Shown: positions 1 to 7,876 of the stretch, one piece after another
How positions within the stretch are numbered: position 1 is the first letter of the stretch
Layout of the letters: every line of letters begins with the position of its first letter
DNA from: Lachnospiraceae bacterium
GTDB taxonomy: Bacteria; Bacillota; Clostridia; Lachnospirales; Lachnospiraceae
Assembly (NCBI GenBank): GCA_009911505.1
Contig: QXXL01000057.1
Location: 1-37,004, forward strand
Length of the DNA: 37,004 nucleotides
Direction of reading: 5' to 3'
Position numbers and translations under genes: made by a program
Notes under the pieces: model-generated
Told to the model about the DNA's origin: nothing
Seen by the model: only the letters and a program-made list of their open reading frames with translations
The model's database searches: none

Positions 1-150
1 GAAATACTGGCGGTTGACTCTCCCTGCAATCGTGATAAATCCCTGCTCCTTCAGCTCGTCATTCAACTTTTTAATGAGCTTGTAGGCGTAAGGCTTCGAT
101 ATGGAAAGCTCTTGCGCCACCTCGTCCACACGGATAAATTTGTTGTCCAT
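1..150 (-). CDS. Excisionase-like helix-turn-helix protein, 3' part outside window
   Basis: The start codon is at 150 and the frame runs off the left edge, so about 50 N-terminal residues are visible. They contain the helix-turn-helix core VAQELSISKPYAYKLIKKLN. The protein closely resembles the complete 63-residue gene at 27029-27220, which lies directly before a tyrosine integrase. By that comparison this is the xis-type gene of IME-1, helping integrase excise the element, and an integrase gene should follow to the left of the window. The role is inferred from similarity and position. The start is supported by the match to the other copy. Confidence 0.75.
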   Translation of the reverse strand, partial: MDNKFIRVDEVAQELSISKPYAYKLIKKLNDELKEQGFITIAGRVNRQYF

Positions 151-170
151 ACAACCTCTCCTTTCTCTTT

Positions 171-291
171 CTAAGCGTTTTTGCTTAATTCATAATACTA
201 AACATTTTTGCTGCTGTCAATAGGTTTGCAAGAAAATATTAAACTTTTTTGTTTCGCTTATTCTTGACTTTTTCTAAGCATATATGCTATA
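171..291. promoter_or_regulatory. Three CTAAGC-type operator repeats and the regulator promoter of IME-1
   Basis: Three copies of a semi-palindrome near CTAAGCGTTTTTGCTTAA lie between the divergent xis and XRE genes, at 171-188, 198-215 and 274-291. The third lies between a TTGACT -35 box and a TATACT -10 box for the rightward XRE gene (spacer 18), where a bound protein would block transcription. A fourth copy is at 1073-1090 beside the attachment core. The same set occurs in IME-2 (about 17208-17335), and a related set precedes xis in IME-3. Binding by the adjacent XRE protein or by Xis is inferred. Confidence 0.6.
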
Positions 292-326
292 CTCCTTATA
301 AACATACGAACAAGGAGTGAAACATT

Positions 327-857
327 ATGGCGATTGGCGAAAGAATACATTTTTTCCGCATCATGCGGGGCATGACACAGAAATACCTTGGTATGCTTGT
401 CGGTTTTCCCGAACGGAGCGCAGACGTGCGTCTGGCACAGTATGAAACTGGCTCACGCAAGCCAAAGGCAGACTTGACGGCTGCGCTGGCGCAGGCTCTT
501 GACGTTGCGCCGCAGGCTCTGGACATACCCGACATTGACAGCTACATCGGGCTTATGCACACCTTATTTACCCTTGAGGACATTTACGGTCTTACCGTCA
601 GTGAATCAGACGGTGAAATCTGCTTAAAAGTCAGCAAAGACAAAAGCAAGAACGCCGACGAGCTGCTGAAAATGCTCTGCGCTTGGAAAGAGCAGACGGA
701 CAAGCTCTCTGCCGAGGAAATCAGCAGGGAAAATTACGACCAGTGGCGGTACAATTATCCGAAGTTTGACACCACGCAGCATTGGGCGAAAGTCTCCTCT
801 AAGGAATTGAGCGATACCTTAGCCAAAGCGTTCAAGGACAAACTGAAAACCGATTGA
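327..857 (+). CDS. XRE-family transcriptional regulator of IME-1
   Basis: The 176-residue protein has an N-terminal Cro/C1-type helix-turn-helix at about residues 4-60, including GMTQKYLGMLVGFP and a QYETGSRKPK recognition region. A C-terminal part of about 100 residues is not recognised. It starts at an ATG preceded by AAGGAGTG. It is transcribed divergently from xis, and its promoter overlaps an operator-like repeat, so autoregulation and control of excision are likely. A near-identical copy is at 17427-17954. A terminator hairpin and the attachment core follow, making it the last gene of the element. The regulatory role is inferred from the family. Confidence 0.85.
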   Translation: MAIGERIHFFRIMRGMTQKYLGMLVGFPERSADVRLAQYETGSRKPKADLTAALAQALDVAPQALDIPDIDSYIGLMHTLFTLEDIYGLTVSESDGEICLKVSKDKSKNADELLKMLCAWKEQTDKLSAEEISRENYDQWRYNYPKFDTTQHWAKVSSKELSDTLAKAFKDKLKTD

Positions 858-870
858 CAAGCACGACAAA

Positions 871-918
871 AAACGCCCTTAGCCATGAGTTACTACCCAC
901 AGCTAAGGGCGTTTCTAA
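871..918 (+). terminator. Terminator after IME-1 regulator
   Basis: A 13-base perfect stem, AAACGCCCTTAGC (871-883) with its complement (902-914), closes an 18-base loop. The stem's outer end is A/T, which can serve in either direction. The same hairpin is at about 18473-18516 in IME-2 with one loop change, showing that these element ends are related. Confidence 0.8.
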
Positions 919-1009
919 TATGGATTTATTTCAGCCATCCAAACCTCTTGCAAATCATTCTGCCACCTGTAAACCATCAGACAACAAGAATAATCGCACG
1001 CAAACGACT

Positions 1010-1027
1010 GTTATCAATTTGTTATCA
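1010..1027 (+). repeat. Paired arm-type repeat, right end of IME-1
   Basis: GTTATCA occurs at 1010-1016 and 1021-1027, one helical turn apart. The second copy ends 60 bases before the attachment core. The same spacing is seen at 18611-18628 and 30610-30627. The pair is probably the arm-type binding site for the element's tyrosine integrase or Xis, inferred from geometry. Confidence 0.6.
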
Positions 1028-1086
1028 AAAGACCTTTCCAAAGTCCGCAAACCCGCATAAACACTGGGTTTACTAAGCATTTTTGT

Positions 1087-1098
1087 TTATTCGAACTC
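1087..1098 (-). repeat. Attachment core, 3' end of guaA (right end of IME-1)
   Basis: TTATTCGAACTC is the reverse complement of the last four codons of guaA (Glu-Phe-Glu-stop). The same 12 bases occur at 18688-18699, with one change at 30687-30698 and with two changes at 31754-31765, each time at an element boundary. The guaA 3' end is an established insertion site for genomic islands. Integration here leaves the GuaA C-terminus intact. Confidence 0.8.
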
Positions 1099-2631
1099 AA
1101 TCGTAGCCGGCGGCTTACTTGTCAAATCATAAAACACCCGGTTCACCCCGCCGACCTCATTAATTATCCTCCCCATCACCCTCTGAAGCACCTCAAACGG
1201 AATCTCTGCAGCCTCTGCTGTCATAAAATCCACTGTATTAACAGCTCTCAAAGCAACAGCATAATCATATGTCCTTTCATCCCCCATTACACCAACCGAT
1301 CTCATATCTGTCAACGCAGCAAAGTACTGCCCTATCATCTGGGCAAGCCCTGCATTTGCAAGCTCCTCACGGAATATTGCATCTGCATCCTGTACAATCC
1401 GCACCTTATCAGCCGTTACATCGCCCACTATACGGACCCCAAGCCCCGGACCTGGAAACGGCTGCCGGAAAACCAGGTGCTCTGGAATACCAAGCTCTAA
1501 GCCCGCCGTTCGCACCTCATCCTTAAACAAACTCCTCAAGGGCTCAATAATCTCCTTAAAATCCACACATTCCGGCAGGCCTCCAACATTATGGTGCGAC
1601 TTAATAACGGCCGATTCGCCTCCAAGCCCGCTTTCTACCACATCAGGATAAATTGTGCCCTGTACTAAAAAATCAACGGAACCTATCTTCTTTGCTTCTT
1701 CTTCAAAAACACGGATAAACTCCTCCCCGATAATTTTCCGTTTACGCTCTGGCTCTTTTACCCCTGCTAGTTTCACATAAAACCGTTCCTGTGCATTTAC
1801 ACGTATAAAATTCAACTCGTAATTCCCCTGTGAGCCAAATACTTCTTCCACCTCATCACCTTCGTTTTTACGAAGGAGCCCATGATCTACAAAGACACAT
1901 GTAAGCTGGCTGCCAATTGCCTTGGACATCATAACAGCCGCTACTGATGAATCCACACCCCCTGACAGAGCGCAAAGCACGTTGCCTTTTCCCACCTTTT
2001 TCCTAATTTCCTGTATAGAATCCTCCACAAAACGATCCATGCGCCAGCCGCCCGAACAACCGCAGATGCCCCGGACAAAATTATTAAGCATCTTCGTCCC
2101 TTCTTGAGTATGCAAAACTTCTGGATGAAACTGAAGCGCATATAAATTCCGTTTTGTATCTTCTGCCGCAGCAACAGGACAGTCAGTTGTATGTGCTGTT
2201 ACCAAAAATCCGGGAGCAGCCTTTGATATATAGTCAAAATGGCTCATCCAGCATACTGTGGTTTCCGGTACGCCAGAAAATAACAGAGACGTCTTATCTA
2301 TCAGTACTTTCGTTTTCCCATATTCCCGGACTGGGGCATTCTCCACTTTGCCCCCTAATATATGCATCATAATCTGGGCGCCATAACAAAGCCCCAGAAC
2401 CGGAATCCCCAGCTCAAACAATTCCTTCTGATATGCCGGAGCCCCCTCTTCATAACAACTATTGGGGCCACCCGTTAAAATGATACCCTTCGGCTTCATT
2501 GCTACAATCTCTTTTAACGCAGTACGGTAAGAATAAATTTCACAATACACATTACATTCCCGCACACGTCTTGCAACGAGTTGGTTATACTGACCTCCAA
2601 AATCAATTACAATTACTTTTTCCTGATCCAT
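1087..2631 (-). CDS. guaA: GMP synthase (glutamine-hydrolysing)
   Basis: GuaA converts XMP, ATP and glutamine to GMP in the cytoplasm. The 514-residue protein is full length. The N-terminal class I glutamine amidotransferase domain has the catalytic Cys82 in GLCYGAQ and the His of QFHPEV. The ATP-pyrophosphatase domain has the P-loop SGGVDSS, and the C-terminal dimerization region contains [11 protein letters not shown] and ends IEFE. The start at 2631 is chosen because homologous sequence begins at [14 protein letters not shown] and AAGGAG lies 9 bases upstream. A longer frame to 2718 exists but has no family similarity. The last codons double as the IME attachment core. Confidence 0.97.
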   Translation of the reverse strand: MDQEKVIVIDFGGQYNQLVARRVRECNVYCEIYSYRTALKEIVAMKPKGIILTGGPNSCYEEGAPAYQKELFELGIPVLGLCYGAQIMMHILGGKVENAPVREYGKTKVLIDKTSLLFSGVPETTVCWMSHFDYISKAAPGFLVTAHTTDCPVAAAEDTKRNLYALQFHPEVLHTQEGTKMLNNFVRGICGCSGGWRMDRFVEDSIQEIRKKVGKGNVLCALSGGVDSSVAAVMMSKAIGSQLTCVFVDHGLLRKNEGDEVEEVFGSQGNYELNFIRVNAQERFYVKLAGVKEPERKRKIIGEEFIRVFEEEAKKIGSVDFLVQGTIYPDVVESGLGGESAVIKSHHNVGGLPECVDFKEIIEPLRSLFKDEVRTAGLELGIPEHLVFRQPFPGPGLGVRIVGDVTADKVRIVQDADAIFREELANAGLAQMIGQYFAALTDMRSVGVMGDERTYDYAVALRAVNTVDFMTAEAAEIPFEVLQRVMGRIINEVGGVNRVFYDLTSKPPATIEFE

Positions 2632-2741
2632 GCATCCATTCTCCTTATCGCCTCTTATCCTAGAAATCAAGGTATACCATAAAAGTATTTCCTTCCCAGT
2701 CGTATGCCGGCAAAACAATCCTCTGCCAGACGCTACTTCTT

Positions 2742-2770
2742 ATTATAGGTAAGGAGCAATGGAAAAACAA
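2742..2770 (-). promoter_or_regulatory. Vegetative promoter of guaA
   Basis: On the minus strand TTGTTT (2765-2770) and TATAAT (2742-2747) are separated by 17 bases. A leader of roughly 100 bases then precedes the guaA start. The leader can form a small hairpin (CTGGCAG with CCGGC), but I see no purine riboswitch consensus in it. Confidence 0.6.
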
Positions 2771-2810
2771 GCTTAATTTTTACACATGCTAAAAGATATC
2801 GGCTGGCAGA

Positions 2811-4202
2811 TTACCTGCGCAGCTGTAATTCCTTTGTATTTTCCGCTACCCGCTTTTTTGACAGAGGATAAACCGCCACAAATACCACTGCGACAACCGT
2901 ATAAATTACTGCCGGAAAAAGGGTGGAAAGGGCGTATATACCTTGACGTACGGAATCAGCCTGTGCTGTAGCCAGCGAATCGTACCCAATTGCTGAGAGC
3001 GCAAATCCGCCAAGGCCTCCAGCCAACGCCTGTCCAACCTTTCTGGCAAACGAATAAACACCATAAATTGTCCCATCATCCCGCTGCATTGTCTGCACTT
3101 CTTTGTCATCTATGACATCTGTTATCATTGCCCAAACTGTCATATTAAATAAATACATTCCGCCTACACTAGCTATAAAATTTACTACAATAAAAATCCA
3201 AACGTTTGTCAGCTTCATAAAATAGAGTGCAAAAAAAAGGACTGCTGCCACAATACACCCGGCGCTTGTCAGCTCCTTCCTGCCGAACCACTCTACTAAT
3301 TTTCCTGAAATGGCTGCCAGGATCAGCGCCGCCGGAAGCCCTAAGAGATTATTAAATGATAGCGCCTTTGTATTTTTAAAATAATCCGCAAAAAGAAACG
3401 TACTGATAGACTGTCCCATTATTGTTGCGCAAAGTGTCAATATGGAAATTAGGATCATTGCAAGAAGCGCTCTGTTAGAAAACACCTGCCCTAATGTTTT
3501 TGCAATTGACGAACGCTTTCTTTGTGTCCCGTTTTTAGAAACTTTTACCCGCTCAGCAACCATGAAATAACACAGCAAATAACAGACAACTGCCAAGATG
3601 GAAAATGCCGCCGCCACTAGTGTAAACCTGCCCCCAATCACTACCTGGTTGCCTTCCGCGTCTGTCTTATAAATAAAAAGGGGTGCAATGACACTAATTG
3701 CCACTGAGGCAAATGTTGATCCCAATGAACGGTATATAGAAAGAGACTGCCTGTCCTTTGACCGATCCGAAATTACAGATGCCATGGAACCATACGGAAT
3801 ATTAATGGATGTGTAAAAAACAGAACCCCACAATAGATATGTGCCAAACATATAAATTGTTTTTGCCATCATAGATGCCCCTGCCATTACATCCAAATAC
3901 ATAAAAAAACTGGAAATGGCTACTGGGATGCACATACGCAGAATCCATACCCGGAATCTGCCCCTGGGGTTTTCCGGAGAGGAATCCGCAATGCGCCCCA
4001 TCCCTACATCGGTAAATGCGTCTACACACCTCGCAACAAGAAACAGTACGCCTACCATAGCCGCATCAATTCCCAGCACTTTTGTGTAAAATATCATCAG
4101 ATACGTACTTGCAAAAATAAATGTAAAATCGTTTCCAAAATCCCCAAACATATACCCAACTTTATCTTTAAAGCCAAATGGGTTCGTTTTCAAATTTTCC
4201 AT
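2811..4202 (-). CDS. MFS symporter of the glycoside-pentoside-hexuronide:cation family
   Basis: This polytopic membrane protein of 463 residues should have about 12 transmembrane segments and take up a sugar or glycoside with Na+ or H+. The N-terminus GFKDKVGYMFGDFGND and the loop MGRIADSSPENPRGRFRVWILR are typical of the MelB/GPH family, the loop being the usual loop 2-3 signature. The start at 4202 has GGAGG 8 bases upstream. An ATG at 4244 is possible but lacks a good site. The gene lies upstream of guaA in the same direction. The substrate cannot be named, since no glycosidase is nearby. Confidence 0.88.
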   Translation of the reverse strand: MENLKTNPFGFKDKVGYMFGDFGNDFTFIFASTYLMIFYTKVLGIDAAMVGVLFLVARCVDAFTDVGMGRIADSSPENPRGRFRVWILRMCIPVAISSFFMYLDVMAGASMMAKTIYMFGTYLLWGSVFYTSINIPYGSMASVISDRSKDRQSLSIYRSLGSTFASVAISVIAPLFIYKTDAEGNQVVIGGRFTLVAAAFSILAVVCYLLCYFMVAERVKVSKNGTQRKRSSIAKTLGQVFSNRALLAMILISILTLCATIMGQSISTFLFADYFKNTKALSFNNLLGLPAALILAAISGKLVEWFGRKELTSAGCIVAAVLFFALYFMKLTNVWIFIVVNFIASVGGMYLFNMTVWAMITDVIDDKEVQTMQRDDGTIYGVYSFARKVGQALAGGLGGFALSAIGYDSLATAQADSVRQGIYALSTLFPAVIYTVVAVVFVAVYPLSKKRVAENTKELQLRR

Positions 4203-4317
4203 CCTTGCTGCCTCCAACTGTAAGTATGGCATTAGGATTTCCAATCCTTTTCAAAATATGTAACTGTTTCTGAAAAATACAGCGCCGACAGAAAGCCGTT
4301 CTGTTAGCGCCGATAAA

Positions 4318-4572
4318 TTAAATATGCTGATGCAGGTATTTTTCCCTTGTGGCCATTCCACCTCTAATATGGCGTTCTGATTTGTTCACCTCCAATACTT
4401 TTCTGGCGCAGTTTGCAAGGCCAGGATTAATTTGCGGGAGGCGTTCTGTTACATCTTTATGAACCGTACTCTTACTGATTCCAAACTGTTTCGCCGTCTG
4501 TCTTACTGTCGCATTGTTATCAATAATATATTTGGCTATTTCCATAGCTCTTTCCTCAATATAGCTTTTCAA
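4318..4572 (-). CDS. spoIIID: Stage III sporulation protein D
   Basis: SpoIIID is the small DNA-binding regulator of the mother-cell sporulation programme, acting with sigma-E. The 84-residue sequence matches the family nearly throughout: YIxERxxxIxKYI at the start, the helix-turn-helix FGISKSTVHKDVTERLP at about residues 30-46, and the RHIRGGMATREKY tail. The best start is a TTG at 4572, giving the conserved N-terminus, with AGGGGA upstream. A sigma-E-like promoter precedes it. Its presence indicates an endospore former. Confidence 0.95.
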   Translation of the reverse strand: MKSYIEERAMEIAKYIIDNNATVRQTAKQFGISKSTVHKDVTERLPQINPGLANCARKVLEVNKSERHIRGGMATREKYLHQHI

Positions 4573-4601
4573 AGAAATTCCCCTGCGATACTTGTTTTTA
4601 C

Positions 4602-4630
4602 ATTGTATGCAGGGGATTGTTTTTATATGC
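4602..4630 (-). promoter_or_regulatory. Sigma-E-type promoter of spoIIID
   Basis: On the minus strand GCATATA (4624-4630) and CATACAAT (4602-4609) are separated by 14 bases. This matches the Bacillus subtilis sigma-E consensus very closely. The leader and -10 region also form an inverted repeat (CCCCTGC with GCAGGGG) that overlaps the ribosome-binding site. Confidence 0.75.
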
Positions 4631-4672
4631 TTTGAAGTGGTAAACTAAAACTGGACACGATGATATAATCTA

Positions 4673-4830
4673 TGTACAAAGGAAATATCATCCATGGACA
4701 AGCGGCGGCATACATCACGTTTTTTAATACTGCACGCCCCGCATACTCGTTGAAATACCATACGCCGCAGCAGTACAAGGAGGCCTATGCGCCGAAAGGC
4801 TTTTCCACAGGCGTTAGTGCTGGTAATTGA
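4673..4830 (+). pseudogene. IS3-type transposase remnant
   Basis: A short frame ends with FFNTARPAYSLKYHTPQQYK followed by EAYAPKGFST and a stop. This is the C-terminal tail typical of IS3-family orfB transposases (compare YNxxRPHxxLxYxTPxxY). Just before it, a start with a good ribosome site (MDKRRHTSRF in another frame) resembles the beginning of a first ORF. The element therefore appears to have lost its middle by deletion. The catalytic DDE core is absent. Confidence 0.6.
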
Positions 4831-4952
4831 TGCCTGGGGACATAGACTCTTCCTTGTTTGGCTTAGGTGCCAGATATCAGGTATTGGGTGATTGTCAAGC
4901 CCGAAGCCGCATAAGCGGTGCGCAAGCAGGCTTCATACGAAGGAATTGTAAA

Positions 4953-5261
4953 ATGGCAAAATCAATTTTTGAGAGGTTAAGCGGCGAATATGAACAGCAA
5001 GAAGATTACTTAATACCACGCTTGACTGCACCCGCCGAAGAAGAACATTCAATAGGAATATGGGGACAGCAGCATCTGGACTATCTGAAACAGTGCCACA
5101 AATTCCTAAAAGACTTTACAATTCGGATTGCGGCTGACGCAATCCGATGCTCGCTATCCCTGTGGACATCCCGAAAAAGCCATTTTGGTAAAGATATCTT
5201 CTTTCGGCAAGTAAAGTTGAATATATTTTTGAGTTTTGTCCTTATCCGGTGCCATGCTTAG
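4953..5261 (+). pseudogene. tnpV N-terminal fragment
   Basis: The first 47 or so residues (MAKSIFERLSGEYEQQEDY ... GQQHLDYLKQ) match the N-terminus of TnpV, a small protein of about 115-120 residues carried by clostridial mobile elements. AAGGA precedes the ATG. After LKQ the frame continues to 5261 with unrelated sequence, so the gene is truncated at about 5095. The missing C-terminal half is found on the opposite strand at 14003-14215. TnpV's biochemical function is not established. Confidence 0.75.
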
Positions 5262-5331
5262 CAAAAGTTCTAATCTGTATTATCCTGGTATTTTTACATC
5301 ACTGACCTAAAATTACCCTGTCTAAATTGCA

Positions 5332-6072
5332 TCAGTCTTTTTCATATCCATTTCTTCGATAAAGTACTAAAAATACAAGAATGCTAATGATTAATTCTCC
5401 GATAAGCACTGCGATGTCCAGAGGTTTTAACGTATATGACATTCCCTCTGCAAATCCAGTTGCCATCTCTGTCAACACTCCAGTAAACAAAAACCCTGAG
5501 ATATGGTGCAATTTTTCGGAAAGGTTTCCAAACATTGGAATCATCATAAACACGATCATCAATGGAGAAGAAATCAAATTTGCATTCATCTGATTTTTTG
5601 CACAGAGACCAACAATCATTCCCATGACACAACTAATCAGAGAGGCCGCCGCACTGACCAGTAAGAAAGTCGCGACAGGTACCTGGCTTATAGAAATATC
5701 ACAGATCTCCAATACCACAAGATTGATGATATTCATCAGCACAAATGGAAATAGAATACTTCCGATAAAATACTGTATACCAGTGACTGACGACGTCATT
5801 AAGACCCGTAACGTATGTTTCTCTTTCTCTTCTGCAATGGCAGTTCCCACCATCAGGAATCCATCCATACACAAATTAAGGGAAATTCCCAAACTCAGGA
5901 TCCAGGATACCAGAATTGGTGATAAATCACCTCCAGAATTGACTCTATATAAAACTTTCATCATCCATACCATCGCCACGGTTAGAAACGGCCCAGTCAT
6001 AATCGCTGTATTGCGGCTGATACAAATCCATTTAATCTGTGCAACTGCTGTTAATTTATTGATATGATCCAT
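5332..6072 (-). CDS. ABC-2-type transporter permease
   Basis: The 246-residue hydrophobic protein has about six predicted transmembrane segments. The loop AEEKEKHTLRVLMTSSVTG after the second segment is the usual ABC-2 permease feature (EEKExxTLExLLxSPV). It starts 13 bases after the ATPase gene with GGAG upstream, so the two form one exporter. The linked LytTR/GHKL system suggests it exports or protects against a peptide (bacteriocin-like or signal), but the substrate is not shown. It ends QRN-like with basic residues and appears complete. Confidence 0.88.
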   Translation of the reverse strand: MDHINKLTAVAQIKWICISRNTAIMTGPFLTVAMVWMMKVLYRVNSGGDLSPILVSWILSLGISLNLCMDGFLMVGTAIAEEKEKHTLRVLMTSSVTGIQYFIGSILFPFVLMNIINLVVLEICDISISQVPVATFLLVSAAASLISCVMGMIVGLCAKNQMNANLISSPLMIVFMMIPMFGNLSEKLHHISGFLFTGVLTEMATGFAEGMSYTLKPLDIAVLIGELIISILVFLVLYRRNGYEKD

Positions 6073-6085
6073 CTTAAAACTCCTC

Positions 6086-6952
6086 TCACATACTGGCTAA
6101 TCCAAGGGACGCTCCTGTTACTTGTAAAAACACACGTTCCAATGTTGGCTCGCAAGAATGAATACTCTGTATTTCATCCCTCTGCATCCATTCTGAAATT
6201 TTTGCAATATTTTGAGGGCTTTGATCTAAGACAACTTCTTCCTGATTATTCAAAAGCAGATGATATTTTTTATTTTGATTATATTTCAGGCAAAGTTCTT
6301 TGGGCGACCCGCACTCGACAATTTTCCCCTGATACAAAAGTGCGACTCTATCACAAAGTTTTGTGGCTTCTTCCATATTATGTGTAGTCAAAAATATTGA
6401 CATACCTTCCTCTTTCAGATCCAGCAACATTTTATGGATAGATACTGCAGTCGATGGATCTAATCCGCTTGTCGGCTCGTCAAGAAATAAAATTCTTGGC
6501 TTATGAAGCACTGCTCTGGCCAAAACAAGTCTTTGCGTCTGCCCTCTGGAAAGTTTACCTGCCGGCTTTTTACGATGTTCATACAATTCCACCTGATGTA
6601 AGACTTCCTCCACTCTTACACTGGGAACTCGCCATATTTTTGCAAACATACTTAAATTCTGCCATACTGTCATTTTCTCATAAATTCCGCTCTGATCCGA
6701 AACCACGCCAATTTTTTCATAAATTGATTCATCAATATTAGCCGTATCTGTATCAAGAATTTTCGCCTCTCCAGATGTTTGCCGTAACTGTCCTGTGATT
6801 ATTTTAATCGTGGTAGTTTTTCCAGCGCCCGACGGCCCTAAAAATCCAAGAATTTCGCCTTTATGAAGCGTAATATTGATATCCTTAAGCGCCAATTCCG
6901 TCTTATAGCGCTTAGAAATATGTGATAAATCCAGCAATACATTTTGTTCCAT
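6086..6952 (-). CDS. ABC transporter ATP-binding protein
   Basis: This 288-residue cytoplasmic ATPase powers the permease encoded downstream. The Walker A motif GPSGAGKTT is at residues 39-47, followed by a Q-loop. The signature is LSRGQ instead of the usual LSGGQ. Walker B is ILFLDEP, with a switch histidine in LTTHNMEEA. About 60 residues follow the core, as in drug and peptide exporters of the CcmA/DrrA type. AGAGGG lies before the start at 6952. A direct-repeat regulator site and a 22-codon frame lie between this gene and the response regulator, so the exporter is probably switched on by that regulator. Confidence 0.92.
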   Translation of the reverse strand: MEQNVLLDLSHISKRYKTELALKDINITLHKGEILGFLGPSGAGKTTTIKIITGQLRQTSGEAKILDTDTANIDESIYEKIGVVSDQSGIYEKMTVWQNLSMFAKIWRVPSVRVEEVLHQVELYEHRKKPAGKLSRGQTQRLVLARAVLHKPRILFLDEPTSGLDPSTAVSIHKMLLDLKEEGMSIFLTTHNMEEATKLCDRVALLYQGKIVECGSPKELCLKYNQNKKYHLLLNNQEEVVLDQSPQNIAKISEWMQRDEIQSIHSCEPTLERVFLQVTGASLGLASM

Positions 6953-6967
6953 AACATAACCCTCTTT

Positions 6968-7036
6968 CTAAATATTTTCTTTATAATTGCCCTGTTTTTC
7001 TAGCGCAGAGTAATTATGATGGAAGTATCGTATCAT
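6968..7036 (-). CDS. Possible 22-residue leader peptide
   Basis: A short frame beginning MIRYFHHNYSALEKQ has an acceptable ribosome site (AAAGGTGATAAAAC before ATG) and stops 15 bases before the ABC ATPase start. It has no Cys and no signal peptide, so it is not an obvious autoinducer precursor. It could be a leader peptide affecting exporter translation, or chance. I recognise no family. Confidence 0.3.
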   Translation of the reverse strand: MIRYFHHNYSALEKQGNYKENI

Positions 7037-7061
7037 GTTTTATCACCTTTATGCTGAGTTC

Positions 7062-7091
7062 TGCCTGAATGATATACTATATTGCCTGAAA
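7062..7091 (-). promoter_or_regulatory. LytTR-type direct-repeat binding site
   Basis: Two 9-base repeats, TGCCTGAAT (7062-7070) and TGCCTGAAA (7083-7091), are separated by 12 bases. Repeats of about 9 bases with a 12-13-base gap are the usual binding layout for LytTR regulators such as AgrA. The site lies between the LytTR gene and the ABC exporter, so it is the probable control site of the exporter. Confidence 0.6.
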
Positions 7092-7112
7092 TGGCTTGTT
7101 AAACGCTGTCAT

Positions 7113-7847
7113 CTAAATTCTACTCAACAACTCCCCCTTCATATTTTTAGAAAACAGACATTTTTCTCCGTTATCCATAAGAATTTCCCGATGCTTTAAA
7201 TCTAACTCCTGAATCTTATTTACATTGACCAGATATGACCTGTGAACCCTTAAAAAATGTTCCCTAAACTGCTCTTGCAACTCCTGCATGCTGCCAATAA
7301 AATCAATACAGTCATTCTTCGCATGAAGTTCTATTCTGTGTGTACGGACACTTGTCTCAAAGAACATAATTTCATCCACTGGAACATGCCTTACAATATC
7401 CAACACCTTTACGGTAAAATATTCCTTTTGCTCTCCCTGCTCCTTACACATCCGCTCAGTAATGATCGCAAGGTTTTTGTACATTCCAGCCAGCATTTTT
7501 TCAGAATTGCCCTTTACTATATAATCCAGCGCTTCCAGGTGATAACGAAATGTCTCAAACGCCAGATCTGGAAAGGAAGTCACATAGATAAGAAACCCTC
7601 TGGCATCGAACTTTCGAATCTGTTGTCCCAGCATAAATCCATCCATCGGCTCATCCTTAAGCTCCACATCCAGAAAATAAATTCCTCTCTTTGGATCCGC
7701 TGCCACCGCTTCAATAATTTCCTGGGGATGCCTGCTGCACAGAGCAATCTGCATATCATAACCTTCCATCATAATTTGTTTTTCTAAAAACTTTTTCTGT
7801 GCAGCGAGTATCATCGCATCATCTTCACAAATATAAATTGGAAGCAT
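7113..7847 (-). CDS. LytTR-family response regulator
   Basis: This is a 244-residue AgrA-like transcription factor. The N-terminal receiver domain has an acidic pocket in CEDD and the phospho-acceptor Asp60 in YFLDVEL. The C-terminal LytTR DNA-binding domain spans about 140-244 and contains the typical RVHRSYLVNVNKI. It is encoded 29 bases after the sensor kinase gene, so the two form an operon. The probable target is the repeat at 7062-7091 in front of the ABC exporter. Confidence 0.93.
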   Translation of the reverse strand: MLPIYICEDDAMILAAQKKFLEKQIMMEGYDMQIALCSRHPQEIIEAVAADPKRGIYFLDVELKDEPMDGFMLGQQIRKFDARGFLIYVTSFPDLAFETFRYHLEALDYIVKGNSEKMLAGMYKNLAIITERMCKEQGEQKEYFTVKVLDIVRHVPVDEIMFFETSVRTHRIELHAKNDCIDFIGSMQELQEQFREHFLRVHRSYLVNVNKIQELDLKHREILMDNGEKCLFSKNMKGELLSRI

Positions 7848-7876
7848 ATTTTTTCCTCCACAATTTTTAACGCTTC

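Noticed and set aside
854..1076. Two short plus-strand frames after the IME-1 regulator
   Set aside because: They run through the terminator and integrase-site region, lack ribosome sites and have no protein-like composition.
1087..1098. Core resembles a tRNA T-loop (GTTCGAA), suggesting a tRNA attachment site
   Set aside because: The bases are the coding end of guaA with its stop codon, and no cloverleaf can be formed at any of the four sites.
2635..2760. Possible purine riboswitch in the guaA leader
   Set aside because: A leader is present, but the conserved loop and junction bases of the purine aptamer are not recognisable.
6968..7036. Short peptide as an AgrD-type autoinducer
   Set aside because: It has no Cys, no amphipathic leader and no agrB partner; kept only as a low-confidence leader peptide.
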